Assembly (NCBI GenBank): GCA_963706385.1
Contig: OY970153.1
Span: forward strand, 3,162,001-3,226,000
Direction of reading: 5' to 3'
Length of the DNA: 64,000 nt
Origin: Poindextera sp963706385
Lineage (GTDB): Bacteria > Pseudomonadota > Alphaproteobacteria > Caulobacterales > Caulobacteraceae
Part shown: piece after piece, positions 26,203 to 34,993 of the stretch
Numbering within the stretch: position 1 is the first letter of the stretch
How the letters are laid out: every line of letters begins with the position of its first letter
Translations under genes and position numbers: made by a program
Notes under the pieces: model-generated
What the model was told of the DNA's origin: nothing
What the model saw: only the letters and a program-made list of their open reading frames with translations
The model's database searches: none

Positions 26203-27171
26203 CTAGCCGACCGCGCCCGCCGGCTGGCGGATCAGCTCGGCGATTTGCGGCTCGACCGCCTCGACGTCCTGCTCGAACTTGAGCAGCACGTTCAGCGTCT
26301 CGCGCACCAGCTCGGCGTCCAGGGTGTCGGCGTTGAGCAGCAGCAGCACCCGCGCCCAGTCAACGGTCTCGGAGATCGACGGCGGCTTGCGCAGGTCCAT
26401 CGTCCGCAGCGACTGCACGAAGGCCACCAGCTGGCCGGTCAGCCGCGCCTCGACGCCCGGCACGCGCGCGGCGACGATGCGCTCCTCCAGCCGCGGCTCG
26501 GGCAGGGGGATGTGCAGGTGCAGGCAGCGCCGTTTCAGCGCATCGCCCAGGTCGCGGACATTGTTGGAGGTGAGAAACACGATCGGCGGGGTGATCGCCC
26601 TGACCACGCCCAGCTCGGGAATCGACACCTGGTAAGACGAAAGAATTTCCAAAAGAAAGGCTTCGAACGCCTCGTCGGACTTGTCGATCTCGTCGATCAG
26701 CAGCACCGCCCCGCCGTCCTGGCGCAGGGCCTTGAGCAGGGGGCGCGGCTCGAGGAAGTCCTCGGAGAAGAACAGATCGCCCATGTCGTGCAGGCGCGCC
26801 ATCGCCTGGTCCATGCTGGCTGCGTCGCGCAGCGCCTCGCCCATGTGGTCCTTCAGGATCTGGGTGTAGAGCAGCTGCTTGCCGTACTTCCACTCGTACA
26901 GCGCCTTGGCCTCGTCCAGGCCCTCGTAGCACTGCATGCGGATCAGCGGCAGATCGAGCATGGCCGCGGCCGACAGCGCCAGCTCGGTCTTGCCGACCCC
27001 GGCCGAGCCCTCGACCAGCACCGGCTTTTGCAGATGGTGGGCCATGTAGAGCGCCGTGGCGATCTTGCGCGAGGCGATGTAGCCGGTCCCGCCCAGGCCC
27101 TGGATGATCGCCTCGACCGAGGCGAGGGGATCGGCGAGGGCGGCGGACGGCGCGGCGATGGCGTTCGACAA
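26203..27171 (-). CDS. MoxR-family AAA+ ATPase, CoxD-like
   Basis: About 322 residues. Walker A is EGSAGVGKTELA, Walker B is VLLIDEIDKSDEAFEAF, sensor 1 is VFLTSNNVRDLGDALKRRC. It pairs with the VWA protein downstream, as MoxR ATPases typically do, to remodel or load cofactor into a client protein. The start is uncertain: no ATG precedes the Walker region in a sensible place, so a TTG at 27171 (LSNAIAAPSAAL) is proposed; a GTG at 27255 is possible. The upstream DNA holds a repeat and a 13-C homopolymer. Confidence 0.88.
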   Translation of the reverse strand: MSNAIAAPSAALADPLASVEAIIQGLGGTGYIASRKIATALYMAHHLQKPVLVEGSAGVGKTELALSAAAMLDLPLIRMQCYEGLDEAKALYEWKYGKQLLYTQILKDHMGEALRDAASMDQAMARLHDMGDLFFSEDFLEPRPLLKALRQDGGAVLLIDEIDKSDEAFEAFLLEILSSYQVSIPELGVVRAITPPIVFLTSNNVRDLGDALKRRCLHLHIPLPEPRLEERIVAARVPGVEARLTGQLVAFVQSLRTMDLRKPPSISETVDWARVLLLLNADTLDAELVRETLNVLLKFEQDVEAVEPQIAELIRQPAGAVG

Positions 27172-27488
27172 GGGGCAAACTTTCGGTTCGGGCGGAAAAG
27201 ACAGCGGCGTCAATCGAATACGCCCGCCATTTGCCAGACCCTTCGCACCGAGCACAACCCCGCCCGGTTTCCAGGGGATGCGCGCTTCTCGATAGACGCG
27301 GCGCAAAACCCCTCTCCCGGAGGGGAGAGGGAGGGGCCCACCGCAGGTGGGAGGGTGAGGGGTTACGGCCTCGCCAGTTCGAGTTCCGCGAGGATGGTCT
27401 GGCCGACCCCCCCCCCCCCGCACCAGCCATTCGCCTGGCCCCGTTCCGTGCTATGTCGCGTCCGGCGGGGCCGACCGGGGGAATGCGC
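27172..27488. other. Intergenic region with repeat and 13-C homopolymer
   Basis: No gene seen. It holds the CCCCTCTCCC-type repeat at 27309-27362 and an uninterrupted run of 13 C at 27407-27419. Tracts this long are unusual in bacterial genomes and are prone to slippage and to sequencing or assembly error. The region sits between the start of the MoxR gene and the divergent 57-residue gene. Confidence 0.6.
27309..27362. repeat. Extragenic palindromic repeat (CCCTCTCCC...GGGAGAGGG type)
   Basis: Two nested hairpins: CCCCTCTCCC with GGGGAGAGGG, then CCCACC with GGTGGG, ending GAGGGTGAGGGG. This sequence type is widespread between genes in alphaproteobacteria. Its position 5' of the MoxR gene is unlikely to be functional for that gene. 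Confidence 0.7.
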
Positions 27489-27662
27489 ATGAAGCCGACG
27501 ATCAGCAAGACCGGGGCCGTCGCCAAGGGGGCGGGGTCAAAGCCAACCATCTTCGCGCCGCCGACCCCCAAGGTCACCCGCCAGAAGCGCGGCAAGACCC
27601 TGACCGCCGCCGAGCGCGCCGCCTTCCTGGCCGCCCGGCCCGATCTGGAAACGCCGGACTAG
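27489..27662 (+). CDS. Small basic protein, 57 residues
   Basis: Starts MKPTISKTGAVAKGAGSKPT at the ATG at 27489, with GGGGGA six bases upstream; an ATG at 27483 is too close to that site. The protein is Lys/Thr/Pro-rich at the N-terminus and ends in a helix, TLTAAERAAFLAARPDLETP. It is soluble and has no recognised domain. It converges with the DHA2 efflux gene. Codon use suits coding DNA, but there is no homology evidence. Confidence 0.5.
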   Translation: MKPTISKTGAVAKGAGSKPTIFAPPTPKVTRQKRGKTLTAAERAAFLAARPDLETPD

Positions 27663-27676
27663 CGGCCCGCGCCCCC

Positions 27677-29203
27677 CTAATCCGCCCCCATCTCCAGCAG
27701 GGTCGAGGCCGCGCGGCTGGGCGGGCGCATCACCGCCAGCAGCGGGATGAGCAGCAGCGTGGCCAGCGCCATCCAGGCGAAGACGACATCGTAGCTGACC
27801 ATCCAGGCCTGCTGGGTCACCAGGCCGTTGAGCATCTGCATCCCGCGCGCCGAGGTCGGCTGCATCGCGGCGGGCAGCACGCTGCGCACCAGCGGCGAGC
27901 CTTCGCTCACGTGCTCGGCGAGCCGGGCGTGGACGATGGCGGCCTGGCGCACGACCGAGGCCTGGATCATGGAAATGCCCATCGCCGAGCCGAGGCTGCG
28001 GGCCATGGTGTTGACGATGGTGCCCTCGGTGCGGTGGGTGGGGGCGAGGTTGGCGAAGGCCAGGGTGCTGAGCGGGGCGAACAACAGCCCGACGCCGAAG
28101 CCCTGGACCAGCCCCGCGCGCATGATCGGCCCGGCGGTCATCGTCAGGTCGAAATGCGCCATTTGCCAGAGCGCGAAAACGCTGATGGTGACGCCGGTGA
28201 ACAGCACGCGCCGCGGACCGAAACGGATGAGCAGGCTCGGCACGGCGAGGAAGGCGACCAGCGAGCCGACGCCCCTGGGCATGCTGGCGTAGCCGCTCTG
28301 CAGCGCCGAATAACCCATCAGGTTCTGCATGAAGCTCGGCAACAGCGCGCTGGTCGAGAACAGGATGGCGCCGACGAACAGGCCGAAGGTGGTGCAGGCG
28401 ACGAAATTGCCGTCCTTGGCCAGGTCGCGGTGAAAGAACGGGTGCTCGGCGGTCATGGTCTGAACGATGAAGATGATCAGGCCGACGATGGCCACGCCCG
28501 CCTCGATCCAGATCTCGCGCGAGCCGAACCAGTCCTGTCCGGAGCCGCGGTCCATCATCAGCTGGAAGGCGCCGACGAAGGTCGCCAGGGCGCCGAAGCC
28601 CAGGAAATCGAACGGTCGCTGCAGGCCGCCCCGGTCCCGCTCCATGAACAGATAGACCCCGAGGAAGGCCAGGATGCCGACCGGCAGGTTGATGTAGAAC
28701 ACCCAGCGCCACGACAGGTTCTCGGTCAGCCAGCCGCCGAGCCCCGGCCCGATGATCGGCCCCATGATCACCGCCGAACTCCAGATCGACATCACCCGCG
28801 GCTGCAGCGCCGGCGGGTAGATGTCGAGCATCACCGCCTGGGACAGCGGCATCAGCGAGGCGCCGGCGATGCCCTGGATCAGGCGGAAGATCACGATCTC
28901 CGGCAGGTTGGTCGCCACGCCGCACAGCATCGAGGCGACGGTGAACGCGACGATCGAATACAGAAACATCGGCTTGCGGCCGAGCTTCAGCGACAGCCAG
29001 CCCGACAGCGGCGTCATGATCGCGGTGGCGATGATGTAGGAGGTCAGCACCCAGAAGATCTGGTCCTGCGACGCGCTCAGGCTGCCCTGCATGTGCGGCA
29101 GGGCGACGTTGGCGATGGTCGAATCCAGCGTGTTCATCAACGTGGCCAGCATCAGGGCCCCGGTGATCGGAATGCGGTTGGCGATGTCTTTCTCGGAAGC
29201 CAT
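27677..29203 (-). CDS. DHA2-family (EmrB/QacA-type) MFS drug efflux protein
   Basis: A 508-residue transporter with 14 predicted transmembrane helices. MATLMNTLDSTIANVALPHM in helix 1 is the DHA2 hallmark. Motif A-like LKLGRKPMFLYSI follows helix 2, and motif C-like GPIIGPGLGGWLTENLSWRW is in helix 5. These proteins export hydrophobic drugs by proton antiport, often with an EmrA adaptor and outer-membrane channel; neither gene is adjacent. The start MASEKDIANRIPITG leads straight into helix 1. Confidence 0.93.
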   Translation of the reverse strand: MASEKDIANRIPITGALMLATLMNTLDSTIANVALPHMQGSLSASQDQIFWVLTSYIIATAIMTPLSGWLSLKLGRKPMFLYSIVAFTVASMLCGVATNLPEIVIFRLIQGIAGASLMPLSQAVMLDIYPPALQPRVMSIWSSAVIMGPIIGPGLGGWLTENLSWRWVFYINLPVGILAFLGVYLFMERDRGGLQRPFDFLGFGALATFVGAFQLMMDRGSGQDWFGSREIWIEAGVAIVGLIIFIVQTMTAEHPFFHRDLAKDGNFVACTTFGLFVGAILFSTSALLPSFMQNLMGYSALQSGYASMPRGVGSLVAFLAVPSLLIRFGPRRVLFTGVTISVFALWQMAHFDLTMTAGPIMRAGLVQGFGVGLLFAPLSTLAFANLAPTHRTEGTIVNTMARSLGSAMGISMIQASVVRQAAIVHARLAEHVSEGSPLVRSVLPAAMQPTSARGMQMLNGLVTQQAWMVSYDVVFAWMALATLLLIPLLAVMRPPSRAASTLLEMGAD

Positions 29204-29712
29204 TCACACGCCCAGACAGCGAACGCGCATCGGGCCTCGCCGCCGCGTTCGTGCGTCCCCGGTTAACCTGACCCGCGCGCCGAGTCAGCCCCCCGGCCGC
29301 TCGCGAACATGGGTTCGCCGGACGCCGCCGACATCCCCGTGGAGTTCGCGGTTAGCGCGGGCGGGGGCGGTGTGTCGGCCGGAGGGGTGGGTTACGCTGG
29401 GCCGGTATGGGCCAGGAGCGGACATGGAACCCGTGCCCGAAAGCGGACCAACTGAATGTCTCAGAAGGGTGGAAATCGGAACTCGATCCGGGCCGTTGCG
29501 GGCCTAACTAAGTCGTCAGAATCAATAGGGAAAATGCATCATCGGCCGTCGGAGGCCCGCCCGACGCGAAACCGGCCGCTTCCGCAACTACTTGGGAACA
29601 CTGCGGAACAAAGTTGGCTAACGCCTTGTACAGGAAAGCTCTTCGAGCTACCGAACGAGTCGGAATTGGAAGTCAAAAGGAAATCCCGGCTAAGGGCAAA
29701 GGAGAAACGACG
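29204..29712. other. Non-coding, compositionally mixed region upstream of the GFA-family gene
   Basis: No convincing gene. The first 100 bp is GC-rich and holds the left copy of a 48-bp direct repeat (29281-29328). From about 29440 on, composition drops toward that of the GFA gene. Short open frames run through but read as shadows. It may contain decayed or transferred DNA. Confidence 0.5.
29281..29328 (+). repeat. Left copy of imperfect 48-bp direct repeat
   Basis: Matches 30402-30449 at 39 of 48 positions without gaps by hand alignment. The shared core includes TCGCGAACAT and TTCGCCGG. The two copies bracket about 1.1 kb that contains the lower-GC GFA-family gene. Confidence 0.5.
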
Positions 29713-30138
29713 ATGGCCGCTATGCTTACCGGTGGATGTGCTTGTGGCGCGATTCTCTATGAATGCAATCCCGAGAATCCACTATTTGCCGATCATTGCT
29801 ATTGCCGCGATTGCCAACGCTCGAGCGGGACCGCTATGTCCACCCTGCTGTTTGTCGCGAAGGACGCCTTCAAGCTGATCAAGGGTGAGGTGCGCTATTT
29901 CGAAGTGGTTGGCGGCAGCGGCAGAAAAGTCCGTCGCGGCTTTTGTGCGAATTGTGGATCCCCTCTCTGCGGGACGGCTGAGAATCTGCCCGACGCTATC
30001 GGGATTGCGGTCGGGAGCCTCGATGATCCGAATCAATACCGGCCCGGGGTGAGTGTCTATCTGGATAGCGCGCCGGCTTGGGCGCCGATCGACAACAAAC
30101 TGCCTAAGTTTCCGAAACTGCCTCCGATACTGAGCTGA
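29713..30138 (+). CDS. GFA/CENP-V-family zinc protein
   Basis: A 141-residue protein of the glutathione-dependent formaldehyde-activating enzyme (GFA)/CENP-V fold. Zinc-binding cysteines are in GGCACG, CYCRDCQRSSG and FCANCGSPL, the full family pattern. The start MAAMLTGGCACGAILYE is preceded by GGAGAAACG. The gene is visibly lower in GC than its neighbours and is bracketed by imperfect direct repeats, so horizontal acquisition is plausible. Most members have no proven substrate; formaldehyde chemistry should not be assumed. Confidence 0.88.
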   Translation: MAAMLTGGCACGAILYECNPENPLFADHCYCRDCQRSSGTAMSTLLFVAKDAFKLIKGEVRYFEVVGGSGRKVRRGFCANCGSPLCGTAENLPDAIGIAVGSLDDPNQYRPGVSVYLDSAPAWAPIDNKLPKFPKLPPILS

Positions 30139-30541
30139 CGTCATCAGACGCAGCGGGCTCCGCATTGGTCGCCGCCGGTTCTTCTTGTTCCGCCATGTCA
30201 GCCCCGACCGCCGTCGTTCGAGGGTGTTCCAACGGAGATTGGCAGTCAAACCGAATGGCCGTGGCAACTCAAGCGAAGTTCCGCCGCAATGCGGCGAGCC
30301 AAGATTGTTGACTGCCGGAAAGCCGACGCTCGGAACTTCGGCTTAGGTCGAATCGAGCCTTACGCCTCCGGCCCGGAAGCGGACTTCCCCAACTTCAGCA
30401 ACGAGTCAACCCCGCCCCCAATCGCGAACATTTGTTCGCCGGGCGCCGCTGCGGCAGTCTTGGCGGGCGCGGGCCGGGCGGTCTAAGCCGCTGGCGCGGA
30501 GACGCCGCTTTCGGCGGGCCGCGCGGGAAGGGACGGGCGCG
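30139..30541. other. Non-coding region downstream of the GFA gene
   Basis: No gene seen on either strand; open frames are short and without RBS. It contains the right copy of the 48-bp direct repeat. The last 60 bp before the AtuA-like gene return to high GC and should contain the promoter of the catabolic cluster. No clear operator was found. Confidence 0.5.
30402..30449 (+). repeat. Right copy of imperfect 48-bp direct repeat
   Basis: Partner of 29281-29328 (39 of 48 identical, same orientation). Its position just upstream of the AtuA-like gene marks the right edge of the lower-GC patch. Confidence 0.5.
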
Positions 30542-32371
30542 ATGGCGGACGGCGGCAAGGTGGTGCGGATCGGCGGGGCCGGCGGCTTCCTGGGCGACAG
30601 CGCGACCGCCGCGCCGCAACTGCTGGCCGGGGGCGGGCTGGACTACATGATCCTCGACTATCTGGCCGAGGGCACCATGGGCATGCTGGGCCGCGGCCTG
30701 AAGGCCCATCCCGACAGCGGCTACGCCCGCGACTTCACCGACTGGGTGTGGAAGGACAATCTGGCCGCGTTCAAGGCCCAGGGCGTCAAGGTCGTCACCA
30801 ACGCCGGCGGGATGAACCCGCACGAATGCCGCCGCCGGATGCAGAAGCTCGCCGCCGAGGCCGGGTTCGACTTCAAGATCGCGGTGGTCGACGGCGACGA
30901 CGTGCGGGGCCGTCTGGCCGACTACCAGGCCAAGGGCGTGAGCGAGATGTTCACCGGCGCGGCCTTCCCCGACCCGGCCACGGCGCTCAGCGCCAACGCC
31001 TATCTCGGCGCGCGCCCGATCGCCGCGGCGCTGGCGGCGGGGGCCGAGGTGGTGATCACCGGCCGGGTGGTCGATTCCGCCCTGACCCTGGGCGCCCTGG
31101 CCTTCGCGTTCGACTGGTCGTTCGAGGACTGGGACCGGATGTCGGCCGGATCGCTGGCCGGCCACGTGATCGAATGCGGCGCCCAGGCCACCGGCGCCCT
31201 CTTCACGGATTGGGAGGACGTCGCCGACTGGGCCCACATCGGCTATCCCATCATCGAGTGCCGCGCCGACGGCGCGTTCGTGGTGACCAAGCCGGCGGGA
31301 ACCGGCGGTCTGGTCAGTCCGGCCGCGGTGGCCGAACAGATTCTCTACGAGGTCGGCGATCCGCAAGCCTACATGCTGCCGGACGTGGTCTGCGACTTCA
31401 GCCAGGTCCAGGTCGCCGCCGCCGGCGAGAACCGCGTGCTGGTCACCGGGGCCAAGGGCTATCCGGCCACCGGCCGCTACAAGGTCTGCCTGACCCACAC
31501 CGACGGCTGGCGCACCATCGCCCTGATGCCGGTGGTCGGGCGCGACGCGGCCAAAAAGGCCGAGCGCCAGTCGGCCGCGGTGCTGCAGCGGGTCGACGAG
31601 ATGCTGCGCGCGCGCAACCTGCCGCCGTTCCGCGCGACGCGGGTGGAGGTGCTGGGCGCGGAGGCCAGCTACGGCGCCCAGGCCAGGGCCCGCGACACCC
31701 GCGAGGTTGTGGCCAAGGTCGGGGTCGAGCACGACGACCCGCGCGCCTTCGAGGTGTTCCTGCGCGAATGGAATTCGCCGATGACCTCGATGTCGGTCGG
31801 CTCGACCGGCTGGTTCGCCGGACAGCCCGTCGTGGCCCCGGTGGTGCGGGTGTTCTCCTTCACCATCGACCGGTCCGAGACGCCCGCGAGCGTCAGCCTG
31901 GGCGAGGAGAGCTTCACCGTCGCGGCGCCGCCGGTGACGCCCGCCTACGATCCGGCCAGCGTCGCGCCGCCGAAGGTCGCCGAGACGGCGCTGGAGACCG
32001 CGGACCTGGTCACCGTGCCGCTGATCGACATCGCCTGGGCGCGCTCGGGCGACAAGGGCGACGCCTTCAACGTGGGCGTGATCGCGCGCGATCCGGCGTT
32101 TTTGCCCTACATCCGCGCCGCGCTCGGCGAGGCGGCGGTCAAGGCCTTCTTCGCCCACGAGTTCGAGGGCGGCTCGCACCCGGCGGTCGTGCGCTACGAG
32201 GTTCCCGGCCTCAATGCGCTGAACTTCCATTGCCTGGATGCTTTGGGCGGCGGCCAGTTCGCCAGCCTCAGACTTGACCCCCTCGCCAAGGGCAAGGGAC
32301 AACAGTTGCTGGAGTTCCCGGTCCCGGTTCCGGCCCGGCTGCTCGGGGCGGCGGGATCGCGCGCCGCGTGA
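30542..32371 (+). CDS. AtuA-like (DUF1446 family) acyclic terpene utilisation protein
   Basis: A 609-residue protein. Residues about 5-450 match the AtuA/DUF1446 domain: VRIGGAGGFLGDS at the start, LDYLAEGTMGMLGRG, VVTNAGGMNPHECRRRM, AEVVITGRVVDSALTLGAL. The last 100 residues form the second AtuA-like module (LIDIAWARSGDKGDAFNVGV). AtuA is required for citronellol/geraniol catabolism in Pseudomonas, but its reaction is not settled and distant paralogues occur in other CoA pathways. Here it leads a same-strand run with an SDR, an HMG-CoA-synthase-like/DUF35 fusion and a thiolase. No atuC/atuF carboxylase genes are seen. Confidence 0.88.
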   Translation: MADGGKVVRIGGAGGFLGDSATAAPQLLAGGGLDYMILDYLAEGTMGMLGRGLKAHPDSGYARDFTDWVWKDNLAAFKAQGVKVVTNAGGMNPHECRRRMQKLAAEAGFDFKIAVVDGDDVRGRLADYQAKGVSEMFTGAAFPDPATALSANAYLGARPIAAALAAGAEVVITGRVVDSALTLGALAFAFDWSFEDWDRMSAGSLAGHVIECGAQATGALFTDWEDVADWAHIGYPIIECRADGAFVVTKPAGTGGLVSPAAVAEQILYEVGDPQAYMLPDVVCDFSQVQVAAAGENRVLVTGAKGYPATGRYKVCLTHTDGWRTIALMPVVGRDAAKKAERQSAAVLQRVDEMLRARNLPPFRATRVEVLGAEASYGAQARARDTREVVAKVGVEHDDPRAFEVFLREWNSPMTSMSVGSTGWFAGQPVVAPVVRVFSFTIDRSETPASVSLGEESFTVAAPPVTPAYDPASVAPPKVAETALETADLVTVPLIDIAWARSGDKGDAFNVGVIARDPAFLPYIRAALGEAAVKAFFAHEFEGGSHPAVVRYEVPGLNALNFHCLDALGGGQFASLRLDPLAKGKGQQLLEFPVPVPARLLGAAGSRAA

Positions 32372-32445
32372 ATCGGGATTGACGCGGGGCCTCTGGAGCG
32401 CATTTGTGCGCGCGCTCGAAGACGAAAGACGTGGAGGAAACCAAG

Positions 32446-33363
32446 GTGGGCGTTCTTGACGGCAAGGTGGTGCTGGTCACCGGCGGCGGCAACGGCATCG
32501 GGCGCGAGTGCGCCCTCTTGGCCGCGGCGCAGGGCGCGAAGGTGGTGGTCAACGACCTGGGCGGCGGGGTGGCCGGCGGCGACGAGGGCTCGACCGGCCC
32601 GGCCGAGACGGTGGCGGCGGAGATCCGCGCCGCGGGCGGCGAGGCGGTGTCCAATTCCGAGAGCGTGACCTCGATGGCCTCGGTCAAGGGCATGGTCGAG
32701 CAGGCCAAGGACAGCTTCGGCGGGCTGCACGCGGTGATCAATCCGGCCGGCATCCTGCGCGACGGCATGTTCCACAAGATGGCCGACGCCGACTGGGACG
32801 CGGTGCTGGAGGTCCACCTGCGCGGCTCCTACAACGTCACCCGCGCCTCGATCGAGCTGTTCCGCGAGCAGCAGGACGGGGCCTATGTGCTGTTCACCTC
32901 CACCTCCGGCCTGATCGGCAACATCGGCCAGGCCAACTACGCCGCGGCCAAGCTGGGCATCATGGGCCTGTCGCGGATCATCGCCATGGAGGGCGCGGCC
33001 AAGAACGTGCGCTCCAACATCATCGCCCCGTTCGCCTGGACGCGGATGATCGCCACCATCCCGGTCAAGGATGAGGCCTCGGCCCAGCGCGTCGAGCGGA
33101 TGCGCAAGGCGATGCGTCCCGATCAGGTCGCCCAGCTCGCCGTCGCCCTGTGCGCGCCGGACGCCAAGGACACCTCCGGCCAGATCTTCGCCGTGCGCGG
33201 CAACGAGGTGGTGCTGTTCAACCAGCCGCGGCCGATCCGCTCGGCCGCCCGGCTGGAGGGCTGGACGCCGGAATCGATCCTGTCCCAGGCCCTGCCCGCG
33301 ATGAAGGCGGACTACACCGACCTCGGCGCCACCGCGAGCGTCTTCCCCTACGATCCGATCTGA
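32446..33363 (+). CDS. SDR-family oxidoreductase, MFE-2-like
   Basis: A 305-residue short-chain dehydrogenase. Start at GTG 32446 (MGVLDGKVVLVTGGGNGIGR), with GGAGGAAA about 7 bases upstream. Cofactor motif TGGGNGIG, VVVNDLGGG, catalytic Ser in FTSTSGLIGN and YxxxK in NYAAAKLG. NPAGILRD replaces the usual NNAG. It is a paralogue of the SDR at 2009-2911. It probably oxidises a hydroxyacyl-CoA. It is followed within 13 bp by the HMG-CoA-synthase-like gene. Confidence 0.9.
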   Translation: MGVLDGKVVLVTGGGNGIGRECALLAAAQGAKVVVNDLGGGVAGGDEGSTGPAETVAAEIRAAGGEAVSNSESVTSMASVKGMVEQAKDSFGGLHAVINPAGILRDGMFHKMADADWDAVLEVHLRGSYNVTRASIELFREQQDGAYVLFTSTSGLIGNIGQANYAAAKLGIMGLSRIIAMEGAAKNVRSNIIAPFAWTRMIATIPVKDEASAQRVERMRKAMRPDQVAQLAVALCAPDAKDTSGQIFAVRGNEVVLFNQPRPIRSAARLEGWTPESILSQALPAMKADYTDLGATASVFPYDPI

Positions 33364-33376
33364 AGGAACCGCGCCA

Positions 33377-34870
33377 ATGACCACCGTCGGCCTTTCCGCC
33401 TGGGGCGCCTACGCCCCGCGCCTTCGCCTGCAACGCAAGGCGGTCACCGCCGCCAACGCCTGGATCGCGCCCAACCTGGCCGGCAAGGCCAAGGGCGAAC
33501 GGGCGATGGCCAACTGGGACGAGGATTCGCTGACCATGGCGGTCGAGGCCGCCCGCGACGCGCTGGGTCCGGACGATGACCGCGGCTACGTCGACGCGGT
33601 GTATTTCGCCTCGTCCACCGCCCCGTTCGCCGACCGGCTGAACGCCGGCATCGTCTCGGCGGCCCTGGCGCTGGACCATTCGGCGTCCTCGGCCGACATC
33701 ACCGGCTCGCAGCGCGCGGGCCTGACCGCCCTGGCCCAGGCGCTGTCGGCGGTGAAGGCCGGCGCGGCCAAGCACGCGCTCGTCGCGGCCGGCGAGCATC
33801 GCCGGGCCCGCGCCGCCTCGACCTCGGAGCTGGACAACGGCGATGCCGCGGCGGCCTTCCTGGTCTCGGACAAGGACACCGTCGCCGACTTCCTCGGCCA
33901 CGGGGCGCTGACCGCCGACTTCATCGACCACTTCCGCGGCTCCGACGCCGAGTTCGACTACGCCTGGGAGGAACGCTGGATCCGCGACGAGGGGATCATC
34001 AAGCTGGCCCCCCCGGCGATCCGCGACGCCCTGGCCGCGGCCGGGATCGGCGGCGAGGCGGTCACCCACTTCTGCTTTCCCTCCACCTTCGCTGGGATGG
34101 CGGCCAATGTGGCCAAGGCCTGCGGCATCGCGCCAGAAGCGGTGCGCGACAACCTGGGCGCGGTCATGGGCGAGGCCGGCTCGGCCCATGGCCTGGTGAT
34201 GCTGGCCCATGCGCTCGAAGAGGCCAAGCCGGGCGACATCATCCTGGCCGCCCAGTTCGGCCAGGGCGCCGAGGCGCTGGTGTTCCGGGTCACCGACAAG
34301 GTCGCCAAGCAGCGGCCGGCGCGCGGCGTGACCGGTTCGCTGGCCGACCGCAAGGAAGAGACCAACTATCTGAAGTTCCTGTTCTTCAACGACCTGGTCG
34401 AATGGGACAAGGGCATGCGGGCGGAGAAGGACAACAAGACCGCCCTGACCACCCTGTACCGCAACGCCGACATGATCCTGGGCCTGGTGGGCGGGCGCTG
34501 CACCGAGACCGGCGTGGTCCAGTTCCCGCGCACCCGCATCTCGGTCTCGCCGAACAAGTCGAGCGTCGACACCCAGGAGCCGTACCGATTCGCCGAGCGC
34601 AAGGCCAAGGTGCTGACCTGGTCGGCGGACTATCTGACCTTCGCCATGGCCCCGCCGAACCACTACGGCTTTGTCGATTTCGAGGGCGGCGGGCGCATCT
34701 TCATGGACATCACCGACGTCGAGCCGGGCGACGTGGACACCGGCCTGCCGGTCAAGATGGTCTTCCGGGTCAAGGAGGTCGACGCGCTGCGAGGCTTCAA
34801 GCGTTACTTCTGGAAGGCCGCCCCCGATCGCTCGGCCGCGGCCGGCCAGGTGGCCCAGGCGGCGGAGTAG
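33377..34870 (+). CDS. HMG-CoA synthase-like domain fused to DUF35 OB-fold, canonical nucleophile absent
   Basis: A 497-residue fusion. Residues 1-330 resemble the HMG-CoA synthase/KAS III fold (GLSAWGAYAPRLRL start; DNLGAVMGEAGSAHGL near the domain end). The nucleophile region that reads DIxxAC in active homologues is DITGSQRAG here, with Gln112 where Cys should be. Residues about 355-480 are a DUF35-type OB fold (YRFAERKAKVLTWSADYL, PNHYGFVDFEGGGRIF). Its N-terminal zinc ribbon keeps one Cys (GRCTETGVVQFPRTRISVSP). DUF35 proteins scaffold thiolase and HMG-CoA synthase pairs, and an SCP-x-type thiolase follows. A scaffolding or retro-aldol role is inference. Confidence 0.82.
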   Translation: MTTVGLSAWGAYAPRLRLQRKAVTAANAWIAPNLAGKAKGERAMANWDEDSLTMAVEAARDALGPDDDRGYVDAVYFASSTAPFADRLNAGIVSAALALDHSASSADITGSQRAGLTALAQALSAVKAGAAKHALVAAGEHRRARAASTSELDNGDAAAAFLVSDKDTVADFLGHGALTADFIDHFRGSDAEFDYAWEERWIRDEGIIKLAPPAIRDALAAAGIGGEAVTHFCFPSTFAGMAANVAKACGIAPEAVRDNLGAVMGEAGSAHGLVMLAHALEEAKPGDIILAAQFGQGAEALVFRVTDKVAKQRPARGVTGSLADRKEETNYLKFLFFNDLVEWDKGMRAEKDNKTALTTLYRNADMILGLVGGRCTETGVVQFPRTRISVSPNKSSVDTQEPYRFAERKAKVLTWSADYLTFAMAPPNHYGFVDFEGGGRIFMDITDVEPGDVDTGLPVKMVFRVKEVDALRGFKRYFWKAAPDRSAAAGQVAQAAE

Positions 34871-34993
34871 GACAGGCGCCCATGGCGATTTGGGCTTGCC
34901 AAACGCCGGCTTTGGGCTCGGAGTGCACATAACCATCGCCGCCTGAGCGCGGCGCGGCGGCGAGCCGCCAATAGGATAGCGGAGAGAGAAACG

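Noticed and set aside
30395..32302. 635-codon minus-strand frame opposite the AtuA-like gene
   Set aside because: Same antisense-shadow composition; the plus strand encodes recognisable AtuA domains.
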